A DNA stretch of 64,000 nt. Origin: Sipunculus nudus (taxonomy: Eukaryota > Annelida > Sipuncula > Golfingiida > Sipunculidae). The position numbers and the translations under genes are program-made. The number at the start of each line of letters is the position of its first letter. The stretch's first letter is position 1. Below the pieces are notes generated by a model. The model ran no database searches and was not told the origin of the DNA. It saw only the letters and a program-made list of their open reading frames with translations. Below, in pieces: positions 11,400 to 23,201 of this stretch. The stretch lies in the NCBI GenBank assembly GCA_026874595.1, contig CM049316.1, positions 72,633,176 through 72,697,175 of the forward strand, given 5' to 3'.

Positions 11400-12020
11400 C
11401 TCTTCTAGACCCCTGGACCGATCTTTCTGATACTCGGCTTAATCACCGGGTCACAGGGGAACTGGTGCCTAACAAAGATTGGACGTGGCGCCACCTACAC
11501 TCTTTTTTGAGTTGTGGATATCTGTGCGTCATTTTTAGTGATAACAAGCCATATTTCAGGAGTGAATCAATTTATTGGACTGAAATTATGCACATCCATA
11601 GACCTTGGATTCCTTCATTTCGTACTTGACACAGGTGGTGCCATTTGCTGAGGTTGTTCGGTGGCGTCCATGCATCCGTGCATTTGCTTAGGGTGAAAAT
11701 CATCCATATCTCAGGAGTGGTTCACAATACTGGCCTAAAATTTGACATTGAATTTTCTCGTGCCCATGGCAGGTGGCGCCACCTATAATCATCTTATCGT
11801 AGAATTCATCTATGCATTCATGTCAGGCGTGTTTAGATGAATCCGCCTGCAATTTTGCATGTTTATAGACCTTGGATATCGTAATCTCGAACACCATCCT
11901 GGTAGCGCCACCTAAAATCATGTTATCATAGGATACATTTACGCATTTATCATAGGAGTGGTTTGAAGTATCGGCCTGAAATTTTGCATGTACGTATATC
12001 TCGGATGGCATCATTTGTGC
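11400..12020 (+). repeat. Diverged GGTGGCGCCACC module array
   Basis: Successive modules of roughly 130 bp carry the palindrome or a decayed form (11487, 11632, 11770, 11895), each followed by a CATATNTCAGGAGTGGTT-like block and a CTGAAATTTTGCATGT-like block. The order and wording match the 279-bp modules at 28 and 38 kb. The 5' part (GACCCCTGGACC, then GATCTTTCTGA) is also found inverted at 45100-45310. Function is unknown. Confidence 0.65.
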
Positions 12021-12117
12021 ACGACTGGTTGTGCCACATAAAGTATTATTTTTTGTTTCGTCCATTTGTGCACATAAGGATACTCGTTCATCTCTGATAC
12101 TATATATTTGGAGGGCT

Positions 12118-12362
12118 GTCACATCAGGCGTGATTCCATGCTTCACATTATCCAAGACTATGTGCCTTCAGGCGTGAGTACCTGCTTCACATTATCCATG
12201 TCTCTGTGCCTTCAGGCGTGATTCCATGATTCAAATTATCCATGCCTCTGTGCCTTCAGGTGTGATTTCATGCTTCACTTTATCCATGCCTCTGTGCTTT
12301 CAGGCGGGGTTCCATGCTTCACATTATCCAAGCCTCTGTGCCTTCAAGCGTGATTCCATGAG
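12118..12362 (+). repeat. 44-bp tandem repeat, about 5.5 units
   Basis: The unit is GTGCCTTCAGGCGTGATTCC, then ATGCTTCACATTATCCATGC, then CTCT. Units differ by one to five bases. Confidence 0.9.
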
Positions 12363-12369
12363 TGACGTT

Positions 12370-12540
12370 TGTGTAATTGGTGCTTATACTGCTGTTCAAT
12401 TATTTAGTGCTTGCTTGTACATATACATGTCACACATGTACTTGAAAAATAACGGCCCAACATGGAAGCATTATACTTGATTTATATCCAGTTACATAGG
12501 TTTTCATTAGGCCTGTAGGCCTTGTTACATATACACTAAT
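12370..12540 (+). repeat. Dispersed repeat, TAGGCCTGTAGGCCT family (copy 1)
   Basis: The order is GTGTAATTGGTGCTT, TTTAGTGCTTGCTTGTACAT, CACACATGTACTTG, a short spacer, then CATTAGGCCTGTAGGCCTTG. The same order is present at 13965-14145 and 54490-54690, and the last block recurs at about 39206. AGGCCTGTAGGCCT is an imperfect palindrome. Confidence 0.7.
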
Positions 12541-12989
12541 TTTGAATTCAAATTTTTAATGTAAGAACCGTTGAATTAAATTTCATATCCTGCATGTATA
12601 TGAAGAGATGTTGTACCCCCCCCCCCCCCCCCCCCCAATCAAGTCCTTCCACCAGCTTATCAAAGTACCAACCAATGATTGTTGTAATAATATAGATCGT
12701 ATGTTTACAAATTACTGACATGTTTCAACATTAGAAAACGCAGGGTAATGAATATTATTTTCAAAAATTTCTTACTCATCAATACAAACCAATCATATCA
12801 ACCAACCAATGCCTGTATTGCCTCTTTCTCTCAGACTTACTCTCCATTTATTATTATTTTAGATTTTTACCTTCAGGGTCAACTTCAGCTGAACATCGTG
12901 ACCCATGGGTCCCTTTTTTTAAAAAAGCAAGTTGACACATTTATGGTCAAACTCCTTAACCAAAAGCTTCCATCTATCATATATAGCTC
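12541..12989. other. Spacer with poly-C tract
   Basis: A run of 21 cytosines at 12616-12636 may be a sequencing or length-variable site. A 12-bp palindrome GACCCATGGGTC lies near 12900. No gene is seen. Confidence 0.6.
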
Positions 12990-13260
12990 ACTTACCAATA
13001 GGGGAAGAACTTGTCGATTTTGAGGTCCCAAGATCAAAGGTCAAATTCACTGCACCCACTTTTCTAAATAAAATATGAACATATTTTTTCACCCCTTCCC
13101 TCAATTTTTCACATATATCTTTCATATGCCAATAGGAGAAAAATACTTTCAAGTTCGAGGCTGCACGGTTAAAGCTCAAGGTCACACAACCAATTTCTTG
13201 AAAAATATGTGCCTGCATTTTAAGTAAAGTTTTCATCCAAAACCTTTCATCTTTCACCAA
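12990..13260. repeat. AAGGTCA-type diverged tandem repeat
   Basis: Two diverged units of about 120 bp contain CCAATAGG-GAA-AA, a CGA-TT-GAGG block, then AAGGTCAAATTCAC or CAAGGTCACACAAC. The wording resembles the units at 56.3-57.1 kb. Confidence 0.5.
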
Positions 13261-13964
13261 TTGGTCAGCTTACAATAGTTGAAGAACCATATTGATTTCG
13301 CCATCACATGGTCATGGGACATGATACATGTGCTGACCAGGGTTACTGTTTAAATCATCAAATGGTATTGTGCCTCTGTTGCTTGGCATGCTCTATTCCT
13401 ATATCTTTATACACAACTAGCACTGATTCAGACTATAACATCTTTGTTCAGTAGTTTAAATAATGTTTTGAGTTTATTCTTCTGCCCCTGTATGTAATCA
13501 GGTTCTTTATTATGTTATCACCAGTATTGTCCTATATGGCATTTATACAAACAGGGGTCACGAGGTAAGTTTAAACGGGTGGTATTGACAAGTTAGGCTA
13601 AACTTTGACATCTTTGATGCCAGAAATGCCGAGGAAATGTAAGGAGATGTCTCACTTATTCTATGTCCCTATGACTCTAAGGATACAAATTCGCCTTTTG
13701 ACTGCCAATATTCTAATTTTAATTTGTAATTTTGTGAAATATGGGGTCTCACCAGGAATGATTAAACACTGGAAGTCGGAGATATCCTGAGTAAAGTTTC
13801 GAGTTTTCTCCTAACATTTCTGCAAACAATATGGTGAATCTGCTTATTGCACTTGCTGAACCAAGTGTGGCAACATCTCTGTGTATGGAGAAGAGATGAG
13901 AGACCTTTGATTTATATGGGAATTATTTAGTTGTCCGATAACTCTAGATCAGGCTTGGGTCAAA
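13261..13964. other. Spacer, no gene seen
   Basis: AT-rich. The only open frame (61 codons at 13605) has no recognisable feature. Confidence 0.4.
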
Positions 13965-14145
13965 TACACGTTTGTGTACTTAATACTGGTACTCAAGTTC
14001 AACACTTTTAGTACTTGGTTTCACATGTACCTGTCACACATGTACTTAAAACAATGCATTGAGTACTTTTCAAGTATGGGTCAGATATATTATCAGTGAA
14101 GAATTGTACCTGATGTATGTTCCATTAGACCTGGAGGCCTTAATT
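13965..14145 (+). repeat. TAGGCCTGTAGGCCT family (copy 2)
   Basis: It shares ACATGTAC-TGTCACACATGT, GTACTTTTCAAGTATGG and CATTAGACCTGGAGGCCTT with copies at 12.4 and 54.5 kb. It lies immediately downstream, in LINE orientation, of the LINE remnant, so it may be a separate insertion next to it. Confidence 0.55.
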
Positions 14146-14259
14146 ATTTAAATACATCAATACGTGGCTTTTTGTTGTATGTCTCGGTACCAAGTTTGCT
14201 ATTTGTACATAATATTCATTTCGTACAAAGAGAGCACATCATTTGAAAAAAAGTTAACA

Positions 14260-15480
14260 ATGAACACAATCATAGAAAAACAGTTGGTAATTCAATGTGG
14301 AAACACATCACCCAACTGTAAGCTGGGTGATGAAATAATCACGAAACTTAGGTCAAAACGGGCAATGTCAGTTATGCTATCTCTTAAATCCACTAACTCA
14401 AGGACGATGCTTCCAATAGCCTGTTTCTCTTCACAGATATCTGGCGACGTTACTTTGCAAGACAGTTATTTTGATTCAATCGTATGTACATAAGTTTCGT
14501 ATTTTTCACATTTATAACCTAGATTGTACCGATAAAACTAGATAAATCATGTTTCCATCTGTGTGCTATAAGAGAATCAAGTAAATTATTAGACCTGCAC
14601 ATACATAATATCATTTTGTTAAATCTGTTCTTTATCATGCTCTGAAGGAAAATTTCAGCGATTGGCAACGCAATAGGTGTATGCGCATTACAGTGCAGTT
14701 TCTAGAATGCACGTAAAACTCTGTTATAGGCACTAGTTATATACTTTATACTTTTTGTCTCATGGTCCAAGCGTGGCATCCATACAAGGAAGTACAATAT
14801 GACTTGGAGAGATTTTTGACAATTTGTCGAGGAAGACCCTTGAAATTAGCTAAAAGTTTATCTATATTAGAAAAGAAAATATCCCTCAGTTTCTGAGAAT
14901 GAGATCGAACACCCTAATATTCAGTACAAGGTACCCATTTGAGTTTCTTGCCAGCAAGAAATATAATATATCGAAAGATTTCCTGACCCTATGTGTTTAT
15001 CTTTATACATACAGTTTTCTTTGTGTGATATAGCACTCCATATTCTCCTGCGTATGTGTTACAAATATCAAGCAACTACCTGATGGCGCTATTACTTCTA
15101 ATAATAATCGAGTTACTTCGTCAGCTTATGATAAACAAACAGTAAGTATATGACTTACATGACAACCTATGCCTTTCTCTTGCAAGGATTTCAGGAGAAC
15201 ATCAATATATATGTTAAAAAGTAATTAAGGGCGAAATTTTACCTCCCTGTCCTACACCATTTTTGCAGAGAAGCGAGCACTATATTCACCATCCCAAGAC
15301 CATATAGATATTTTGTCTCTCATACATATCAGGAAATATTCTTACACTCAAAGCAGGCATTTTACGTTGATAAGCAACTAAAATAATTTATTAAATGTCA
15401 GCCTATCAACAGCTTTGTAGCAGTATACATCTTTATCCCATGACCTATAGAAAGTTACTATCTCCTTAAAAAGGCCCCTG
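14260..15480 (-). pseudogene. Dead non-LTR retrotransposon (LINE) reverse transcriptase, C-terminal half
   Basis: On the minus strand a reverse transcriptase can be followed through several frames. An S/YKAVDRL-like start (about 15440-15400) is followed by YSARFSAKNGV (NGV codons at 15253-15261) and a YIDVLLKSLQEKGIGCHV segment. Next comes the polymerase box at 15117-15125. The usual YADD reads stop-ADE: the tyrosine is a stop codon and the second aspartate is glutamate, so it cannot copy DNA. A C-terminal LYGCHAWTMR segment (14766-14790) and an open 53-codon tail ending near 14310 follow. At least three frameshifts and several stops are present. The pattern is that of LINEs, but I cannot name the clade by eye. 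The start is missing. Confidence 0.7.
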
Positions 15481-15714
15481 TTCCGCGTTTCGTTCCATTC
15501 CGTGTTTAAGGCCAGCTCCTGAAGACCCCCCCCCCCCCCCCCCCCGGAGGGAGGGCCACACTGCGCAGACTCGATCGGACTCTCAAGAGTACAACGTACA
15601 CTGCTGTCAAGGGATTGTTGGAGTCAAAATCTGACTCCAATAATGCCCGGCGCGGCATCAACTTTACACTGACAGCGGAAATACACAAGTGGTGAACAGG
15701 AGCCAATGTAGTCC
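15481..15714. other. GC-richer patch with poly-C tract
   Basis: A run of 20 cytosines lies at 15526-15545, followed by GC-rich unique sequence. The minus-strand frame here (66 codons) includes a poly-glycine made by the run and is not taken as a gene. Confidence 0.5.
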
Positions 15715-15965
15715 GTTAAAATGCGTTGGATTTTGTGTAAAGTAGTTATAGATCATGTAAAACGAATTTACATTGCGACTCTTTTGCCTTATTTATTCTG
15801 AAATACCGTGGATGGCGTCTTACCGGCACTGCTGGACAGTACATTCTCCATGTTACACTTTCGTGTCTATGGCTACGTCACAGTGATCGGTCGCGCGTCA
15901 CCTTCAATTGACTGACGTCATATGTTTGACTGGCTTTTTTATTATCAGTTCTCAGACAAGGAATA
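15715..15965 (+). repeat. Dispersed repeat (pair with 40820-41090)
   Basis: Shared blocks in the same order include TTGCGACTCTTTT, CCNTGGATG, a TGGACAGT or TGACCAGTCCATTCT segment, ATG-TACACTTTC, CAATTGACTGA and TTATTATCAGTTCTC. The copies are clearly diverged. A consensus CRE (TGACGTCA, 15912-15919) in this copy is TGATATCA in the other, so it is not conserved. Confidence 0.65.
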
Positions 15966-16479
15966 ATTCGTAAACGCTGTAGTCTGTTTTGTCCATATTT
16001 AAGATTGTCTCATACAAAATCAAAACAAGGTAAGGCATTACTTTTTACGCAGGTAGTCGGCGGACTCAATAGCTCCTGCAACCTTTGGACAACTGCTTCA
16101 CACGTATGAAAAATTATCCCAGAAAATACATGTTGACACGGGTACTGTGACGTACTATAGGTGAACGTACTATTTTTTTTTATATATGGGACTGAACTTC
16201 AGCAAGTTACGGGGACCCACAATTTTAGCTCAGCCCACGTCTGACTATAAACTGATAAGTAAATATAACCCGGTTATTTGCTATAGTTATGGTTAATCGT
16301 CCGTCAGTCCGTTAATTTCCTGTTAAATAATTTAAAGGAATTTGGAACCAGGCTACACTTGTCAAGTAGTTCGGTCCTTCCCACAGTGCCCAAACAGAGA
16401 GATTCGTTTTGAGTAAGGATGGAGGGAGGGCATGGATGGTAAAAAGTAGACTGCTACCCCGCTCTATTATGGCACCGCT
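15966..16479. other. Spacer, no gene seen
   Basis: At 16441-16475 a short block (reverse complement CATAATAGAGCGGGGTAGCA) matches CATAATAGAGCAGGGTACCA near 26005 in inverted orientation. Confidence 0.4.
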
Positions 16480-16868
16480 GCTGAAGGGTGTCACCCTCAA
16501 ACTAATAGAAGGGCCATTAATATGTGGCTTCTATTTTTGGATAATATAGGAATTTAGCTTTTCAATCATGCAAAGAAAATATTTTTATCTGCAGAGAAAA
16601 AAAATTGACACAAGATGCTGCGAGAGGTGTGCCTTTTCCACAGTTTGCTCCAGGAGGTGCTGCCATCTTCAGACTGAGACAGAACTAGGCCGATAGTTCT
16701 CAAACGAGTCACATGAGGCGCCACTTTCTCCACATTTGTAAACAGAGTTCAGTTTGGTCTCTCAGGCCAATGTGTTGGAACTGTCAATATGTTGGTCAGG
16801 TATGCATGTAATTCACCTTTATTTACATGATATTATATAGTGAAAATAATGCGTCATTCTGACCTGAA
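16480..16868. mobile_element. 389-bp young repeat, copy 1
   Basis: This copy and 25156-25544 have the same length and differ at 6 of 389 positions by my count, far less than other repeats here. The left end forms a hairpin, AGGGTG-T-CACCCT. No terminal inverted repeat, target duplication, coding frame or poly-A is seen. A hairpin near one end and TC at the other (read in reverse) recall a Helitron, but the CTRR terminus is absent. A recent insertion or local duplication fits. Confidence 0.8.
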
Positions 16869-17106
16869 CACACATTGTGGGAATTTTTCCATGGGACCTC
16901 CTGTCATTTCCATGGTGACGCAAGTACATGAATCAAGTAACTGCATGGAAAGAAACATCTATACTACTACTACTATAGTAAGAAAGTTTGTTCAGAGAGC
17001 CATAGGCCATCTTGTACAGTTCTGACTATGAAACAGGTTCAGACCTAATAAAAACCGTAGAAAATGGAAATATAATTGTATATTAATTTATTTATATATT
17101 CATCTA
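16869..17106. other. Spacer
   Basis: Nothing recognised. Confidence 0.4.
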
Positions 17107-17640
17107 AACACATGCATGAACATAACTTGCCATCTCACTTTTTATCTCACTTTTTTATCTCACCCTAAATTGATATCTCTCATCCCACCACCCAAGACTT
17201 ATTCTCTCAGTCTCATTCACTATTTCTCCCAATTTCTCTCTTGTCCCCTCCCCCCCCCCCCCTTTCTCTCACACACACACACACATACACACACAGAGAC
17301 TTGCAGGCTTACACCCCCCCCCCCAAGACACCACACACCCTTACAAACTCCTTTGACCCAGCACTTTGACTAGCACTTCCTTTGTCTCACTGTTTAATCT
17401 TACTTTAGATCTCACATTTTTTCTCTCACATTTTTATCTCACATTTGTTATATCACTTTTTTAACCTGAATCTCACCTTAACTGGTGCATTCACTTTCCC
17501 GTTACATTTGCATTACTAAGCTATCTCACATTCTATCTCACTCTTGCTATCTCACTTTTTCATTCTCACTCATGTACTCGCTATTTCGTTCTCTTACATA
17601 CAGCACTCTTACACTTACTCTCAGTGACAAACAGAAAAAG
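17107..17640. repeat. Pyrimidine-rich low-complexity tract
   Basis: Loose repeats of TTTTATCTCAC and TTCTCTCACA, with poly-C runs near 17249 and 17313 and a (CA)n stretch at 17269-17293. Plus-strand open frames here are composition artefacts. Confidence 0.85.
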
Positions 17641-18136
17641 AAAACATATTCTGTAAATTTATATTATATTGTCTTGATTTTTTTTTTCATTTTAATCCAC
17701 AAATTTTTTTTTTTCATTTTCATTAGGCATATACATCTGGATCCACCATGTTAGGTATATGTGGTCAGCCAGTGCAACTGATGTTTCTTGGTACTGAGAT
17801 ATCAAGATGTTTTTAATGTGGTTTTTTTTTCTTTTTTTTTTCACAGAACAATCCACATAGTTGCTGTCTTTTTTTCAGCACCACAGCAGGCGCTACAGTG
17901 TCATTGTACTCATACAGCTTGTATTTCTCACTTGGGAAGCATCACTTTGAGAACATCAGGACCATCTCACCATCCCGGGCCATTCCACTTCTCACTGTCC
18001 TCGTCAAACAGCAACATGCCATAACCTGATGAAATACACTGCCTGGTAACAACTTTGATCAACTAAAAAAAAAATGGCCAAGGTAACTAATTGAGCCTGT
18101 GTCTAGCTCGTTCACACCCTTAATTTATTAATATAT
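17641..18136. other. Spacer with T-rich tracts
   Basis: A patch at 17870-18020 is less AT-rich and open on plus, but no domain is recognised. Confidence 0.4.
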
Positions 18137-18832
18137 CCCAGCCAGCAATGGAACGCTTAGTAAACGTTGGAGAGATGTTGGCTGGTTGGGTATATGTAGG
18201 AGTTGGATAGGTAACGTTTGTCCAATGTTGGACCAACATCCTTAAAACAACTGTTGGACAGCCAACATTAAGCCAAAGTAGTACCAACATATAAGAACAA
18301 ACATTGGGTATTTAACGTTGGACCAACATTGCAGATATGTCAGGGGAAAATATGAAATCTATATTGATTCAAGAATGATATCAACAGGGAAGCACACAGG
18401 CCGACAGACAAAATATAGAGCTAGATTGTGTGCACATGTCAAGTCTGTGATTGGATATATTTCATTCATATCTGTTCTAGATTGATATTTTTAATTAAAA
18501 TATCAGCCCTGGTATGATTTAAATCACTGCAAAAAAGTCATAAAACTCATCAAATTTTAAATTTTTAGGTAAATTAGTCAATTTTCATATGTCTTTCACA
18601 AAATTAATTTACATGTATAAATATATTTACTTACTGTTCATTCTCTAAAATACTATTTTAATAATCTATATTATAAAAATCTGAATTATGATCAAATTGG
18701 CTAATAAATATGAAATAGGAAATATTTTAATCTTAGGAAATTATTCTCATTATTTAATAGAGAGACAGTTTGATTACAACTATAACTTTAAGTGAAGTAT
18801 AAATAATAAACTGAGGCTTAACATACTACTCA

Positions 18833-18998
18833 AGTCTGTGGCTTACTTGGATGAAATGCTTGTGGACTCAATCACCACTCAGCCCAACCGTGACCTGGAG
18901 GCAGTTTGTAACATGATTCTTTGGCGCCAAAAGTGACCCCCTGGAGTGTTTGACCAGTCAGTTAAGCTAGATCATCCCGACTGAACATACATCCTGAG
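18833..18998 (+). pseudogene. Exon-like fragment with strong splice donor
   Basis: A frame starting KSVAYLDEMLVDSITTQ, followed by PNRDLEAVCNMILWRQK, stays open for about 34 codons in the 5' part. It then meets a TGA before a perfect donor, GAG|GTAAGT at 18996-19002. It lies inside the 6-kb element, on the same strand as the terminal exon-like frame at 23306, so both could be remains of the element's own gene. No family is recognised. The in-frame stop indicates decay. Confidence 0.3.
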
Positions 18999-19779
18999 GT
19001 AAGTTTATACAAATTATTTACTTTAACCAACACTTAAATTGATCTAACCTGGATATACTTACCTCAAAATTGTTCATTATATATGGATCTTAAGGAATAA
19101 TGAATTTGAACTTCATATACTGGATATATATGATAAAATGTTCTTTGTGTTATGTATGGCAATTAATATTTAATCACTGCTTCTTTAACCATATAAGAAT
19201 TTATATTAGTGAAAAGCAGTACTAGGTCATATATGTATGCATGATCTTGTATTAGTGTTTGATATTATGTGGTGCTGTTATGGCTATCACCTTTGTCATT
19301 TGCAATGCTGTTACTTGTGTAGGGGCACAGAATTTGACTGGGGGGCTGAACACATGGTACAGAGCCAGTAAACCAGTGCTGCTGATAAAGGGGGCCAATG
19401 CCAGCCTTGCTAGCACAAAGCTCAGGGTTGCATACTTGACCCCTGAGACCCCTGAGGTCATGTGTTAATACATCATTGTGACCACTCGCCCTGTCTTCCA
19501 CAATGATGTCTTGTAGTATGTTATATGTATATATACAAAAGGTAGTATGTTATGTTTGTGTCCCTTCATACTACAAAATTATGTTATACTACCATTGCTT
19601 TGACTCTATCCCCCTGAATAGGGCCACTTCACTTAAGCAGCTGGCAGGCTAATGTAGGGGCAAACAGAGGGGCAGGGCTGGGCACTGGGCAGTCTATTAG
19701 CATATGGCTCAGATGGCTCAGTGTGAACCTGTATCTATTATGCTCATGTAATTGCAAGTTTGTCATAAAGCTTCAGATA

Positions 19780-21040
19780 GGAAATCACCATGACAAAAAA
19801 GGTGTTCTTGGGGCAAATCCTGAAAATCCTGACACCTGTGGGACTTGATAAAAGTGTTAACAGCCTCTGATTCAAACTTGCGCCAATATCCGACAGCAGG
19901 AGGTAATGCAGCCTCATTCAGACCACTGTCTCACAGGAGGGCCCTGGCTGTTTTATCACCATCCGTTGAATGTGTCACCTGATACATTTTTGATGCTGTC
20001 AATAAACCCCTTCTCATAATAAATCTGTGTATTTCATTAACGCTAAAAAACTCCTCAAAACATGATGAGCCACATCTGCTGTGTGTTGAAAGGTAAATAC
20101 CTATGTTATTTATAGTTGACAAAACTGTAAGGAGTGTTACTGTATAATTTCTTTGCTTCTGTCTTTTGTTTTTAAACATTGTATCTAAGATACAGGCTTC
20201 TGGGCAACAAATCTGTATTCGCTTAAAAATGTCATCAGCAGAAGGTAAATTCACTCCCTCAGGTACAGGGTTGTACCTGTCTTCTGTGGCTGAGCTGGCA
20301 TTCTTAGATTTTCCCTGAATAGATGTCTCCAGCAGGGTCACACCTTCTCTAGTCCACATACATGAGCGCGAGGTGACACTTGTGGTAGATTTATCATCCA
20401 TATATCCAACAATGTCAAATAATGTAGCTACAACGTGTCGGCAGTCCCCATCTAGACCCCCCCCCCCCCTCTACAAGAACAGAACCATGCATGAATGCGA
20501 CTGGCATCAGAGACATTGCTTATGATCACCCATACATTATAGTGGTTTAAATTAGTGACAGCTAGGGTCCTTCTCCATTGTTCTTGGCTTCACTTTACTC
20601 TTTACTGCAAAGTAAGTATCCCTGTGATACTGATGAACCTCGATGTGTTTAACATAGAGGTCCTTTACCATGGTGTACCCTTCCATGTTATAGTATTCCC
20701 TGAGGTTTCTCATATTGTACTCATCAAACGATATTAAATAATTGTAAATGTCAAACACTGACAGGACTGGTAAGACAACTAGGTTTTGATTGCCTCCTTC
20801 TTTGAAGTTTCCTGGATTTTCCAGCTGGATTCTGTCAGATGTAATGAACTTATCACCCAGTACTTCCTCCCTGTCCTCAATCAAGCCATCTGGGTCCACC
20901 TCTAATCCCATTTCATGGCTAGCATTACACAAGTCAATTAGCTGAGCTTTCTTTGCTTGTGCTGCCAGAACCCCTCTTTCTTTCAGATACGACTAACTCT
21001 TTAACAGATTTTTTGCTGAAATTTGTATCCATATTTAATG
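19780..21040 (-). pseudogene. Broken SAP-like / SWIM zinc finger / YqaJ nuclease gene
   Basis: Read on minus, three modules can be followed across frameshifts. (1) About 21030-20930: SVKELV, then LKERG, then AKKAQLIDLC, matching the two-helix pattern of a SAP DNA-binding motif. (2) An open frame 20932-20552 leading to VWVIISNVSDASRIHAWF, then a SWIM zinc finger: CSC (20473-20481) and, after a poly-G slip, CRH (20435-20443), the CxC...CxH ligands. (3) An open frame 20401-19931 ending with RRGLLTASK (about 19992-20018), the start of a YqaJ (lambda-exonuclease-like) domain; then YWRKFESEAVNTF (about 19853-19892), with the Glu of the nuclease core. The rest of the nuclease is missing. There are at least four frameshifts, one at the homopolymer near 20457-20469. 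SWIM-YqaJ proteins are multicopy in invertebrates and tied to mobile DNA. Confidence 0.7.
20457..20469. repeat. Poly-C tract at the SWIM frameshift
   Basis: About 13 cytosines (poly-G on the coding strand) lie between the CxC and CxH halves of the zinc finger. The frame differs on either side. This could be a true slip mutation or a sequencing length error. Confidence 0.8.
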
Positions 21041-21178
21041 ATTGATCTATGATAGGACTGTAACCCTGAGTGGTCAGCTAGTGATATAGACTGCATCTGA
21101 CCAATGTCCAGATGCTGTGCCCCTAGCTTGTTTGCCCCTACATCAGCTTGCCCGTGGCTTAAGTGCATATGCCCTATT

Positions 21179-23200
21179 AGATTAGTGTGTGTGTGTATTT
21201 ATTACAATATATAGCAGGTCAGGATTTTTATCTTGCCTTGATGAGTTTAAAATCTGCCTGGTATCAACCAGGTGAGTTAAAAATCTGCCTAGGTGGGATT
21301 GAAATTATTATTTGATGGTATTCTTAAAACATGGTACAATTTAAATGACATATGAATGATTTTTCAGTAAATTACTAGCTCTGTATTTTTAACTATTTTG
21401 ACATTAATGGTTACCATTATGTATAGATTAAGACATTATTTGCATTATTTGTGTGTGGTCAAATAAATTTAGAGCCCTTATTAAAAATATCTGGTGAAGC
21501 ATATAAATAATATCATTTTCAATTTTTAAAGTAATATTATTAATATAATAATTAATATTAATTTTGGAACTGGTATCATTAATGAGTATTTTAATATTCC
21601 TTGCACCTTTTTCTATTTTATGTGGTATACAGCAACCATCTCATAAAAATTATTTGCTTAAAATTAATTAATTGATTAAATGTCCAATGCTCTTGAAGAC
21701 TCTTGAAGGCATGGGTCATGCCAAGTAGTTACAGTTGACTTGTTGTGACAATAACTTGCTGTTTATTTGTGAGCAGTATATTTTGCATTTGTTAAAAGAG
21801 AGTCAATTCTAAATGATTCTTTGAACTAGTAAGTGAACAATTTTCATTGTTATGAAATTTATTCTATGTTATTACCATTAACTTTAATCATTTTGTGAAA
21901 CACAAATAGGTACCTTATAATATTACAGTGTGTATTTATTCAGTTGATAAAAATGTTATTTCTGTTAATATTTTATTAATGATAACTATGTATTGTTGAA
22001 AACTGTATTCAATCAATTGTTTATTTATTGATTATTTATTCTTATCATTTATTTTTTTTTCCACGTGACCATGTATTATGTATTTTGTATGTATAGATGT
22101 TGGATATATGGGCCTGAGGCCTTCGTTTCTAGAATAACGATATATGAACATGAACATTTGTGAGCAGAACAAGATATATGGATTAGCTTTCATTTTGTTT
22201 ATATAATTCATTATTTGAAAGTAGAAAGCTATTCACTGTTATTTGAACTTAACAAAAAGTGTAATAACTGTGACACCTTTATTTTTATTTCAGTTTTCTA
22301 CCTATTGTGGAGTCTTTTACCATAAAAAGAAATAATAATATATGTAAAATTATCATTCATAATTTAATATTTAGCAATTTAGCAGGCACAGTTATGTAAT
22401 AGATTTATCCAAATTCCTGTCATCTTAATGATTACAGATAATCTGAAATGTGCAACTGTAAAAAAGCAGAGCAAATATGGTATATTGTATATCAGTGATA
22501 AATTATTTTAATATATTACTGTTTATACTATATCCATAATTATGAAGATGCTATTACAATATTACTGGCCTGTTAACCTTTAAATTTAGTTAAATATTTA
22601 TTAACAAAATAAGAGACTTGGTTGTGCATATTCTATTTATAGGTGTACATGTCTTCCTAAAATACTATTTATGCAGTTACTTATATCAATTAATTCCAAT
22701 TTATATTGATATTAATAATATTAAATTATTATTAATAATCATGTAGACAACTCAACCACATTAGGTAAAGAATACCTATCCTTCAAAGAATGCAACAGCC
22801 TAAAAAAATTTAAAAAAAATGCCAGATAAATTACCCTCTATATCCTATAATTATTGACAAATCCAAAACAGGCAAGACATCTGAAATATTTCATATAAAT
22901 ATGCTCTATAAATATCTTACAGGAGCAATGAAAACATCATACATATGTAATCTACAATGCCCAGTATATTAGGATTTCCCATCAGACCACTATTTCATTC
23001 TTACCTAGGCCACTTTTAAACTCACTGGATCAAACAAGGCAAATTTTAACCTCGCCTAGGCATGATTAAAATCCTGGCCTAATCCATGATTGTGATTGCA
23101 ATTTCTCGTAGAAGAGTTTAAAATCTATCTATGCTAGATCACAATGGCACTCTTGTCTAGGCAAATTAAAAATCTGCCTGGATTTAAATCCAGTCTATGA
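21179..23200. other. AT-rich interior of the 6-kb element
   Basis: No gene is seen. At 22100-22150, ATATGGGCCTGAGGCCTTCG followed by an A-rich stretch resembles the 3' end of a LINE or a member of the GGCCTNNAGGCC family. Introns of a lost gene would look like this, given the donor at 18999 and acceptor at 23305. Confidence 0.45.
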
Positions 23201-23201
23201 C

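Larger units (their letters stand above)
19618..21178. mobile_element. 1.56-kb DNA transposon with ~49-bp TIRs, nested
   Basis: The left end AATAGGGC...CACTTAAGC...TAATGTAGGGGCAAAC (19618-19665) mirrors the right end (21130-21178) read in reverse: AATAGGGC...CACTTAAGC...TGATGTAGGGGCAAAC. If the inverted repeat starts at AGGGC, both ends are flanked by AT, as for a 2-bp AT duplication. Similarity may run further inward. The cargo is a minus-strand SWIM/YqaJ pseudogene. From memory, ISL2EU-type elements combine AT duplications with a YqaJ-nuclease frame, which makes that superfamily the leading guess. No transposase is left. Confidence 0.7.

Noticed and set aside
15906-15925. Consensus CRE (TGACGTCA) as a promoter element
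   Set aside because: It lies in a dispersed repeat, and the homologous position at 41.05 kb is TGATATCA, so it is not kept.
16480-16868. Helitron
   Set aside because: A hairpin and a TC start can be drawn in reverse orientation, but the CTRR end and A/T target are not present.
17116-17373. Proline/histidine-rich frame
   Set aside because: Product of a C/T/CA low-complexity tract.
19252-19501. Overlapping 69-78-codon frames on both strands as a small gene
   Set aside because: Frames open in several registers at once, no domain, and located just outside the nested transposon end; composition effect more likely.
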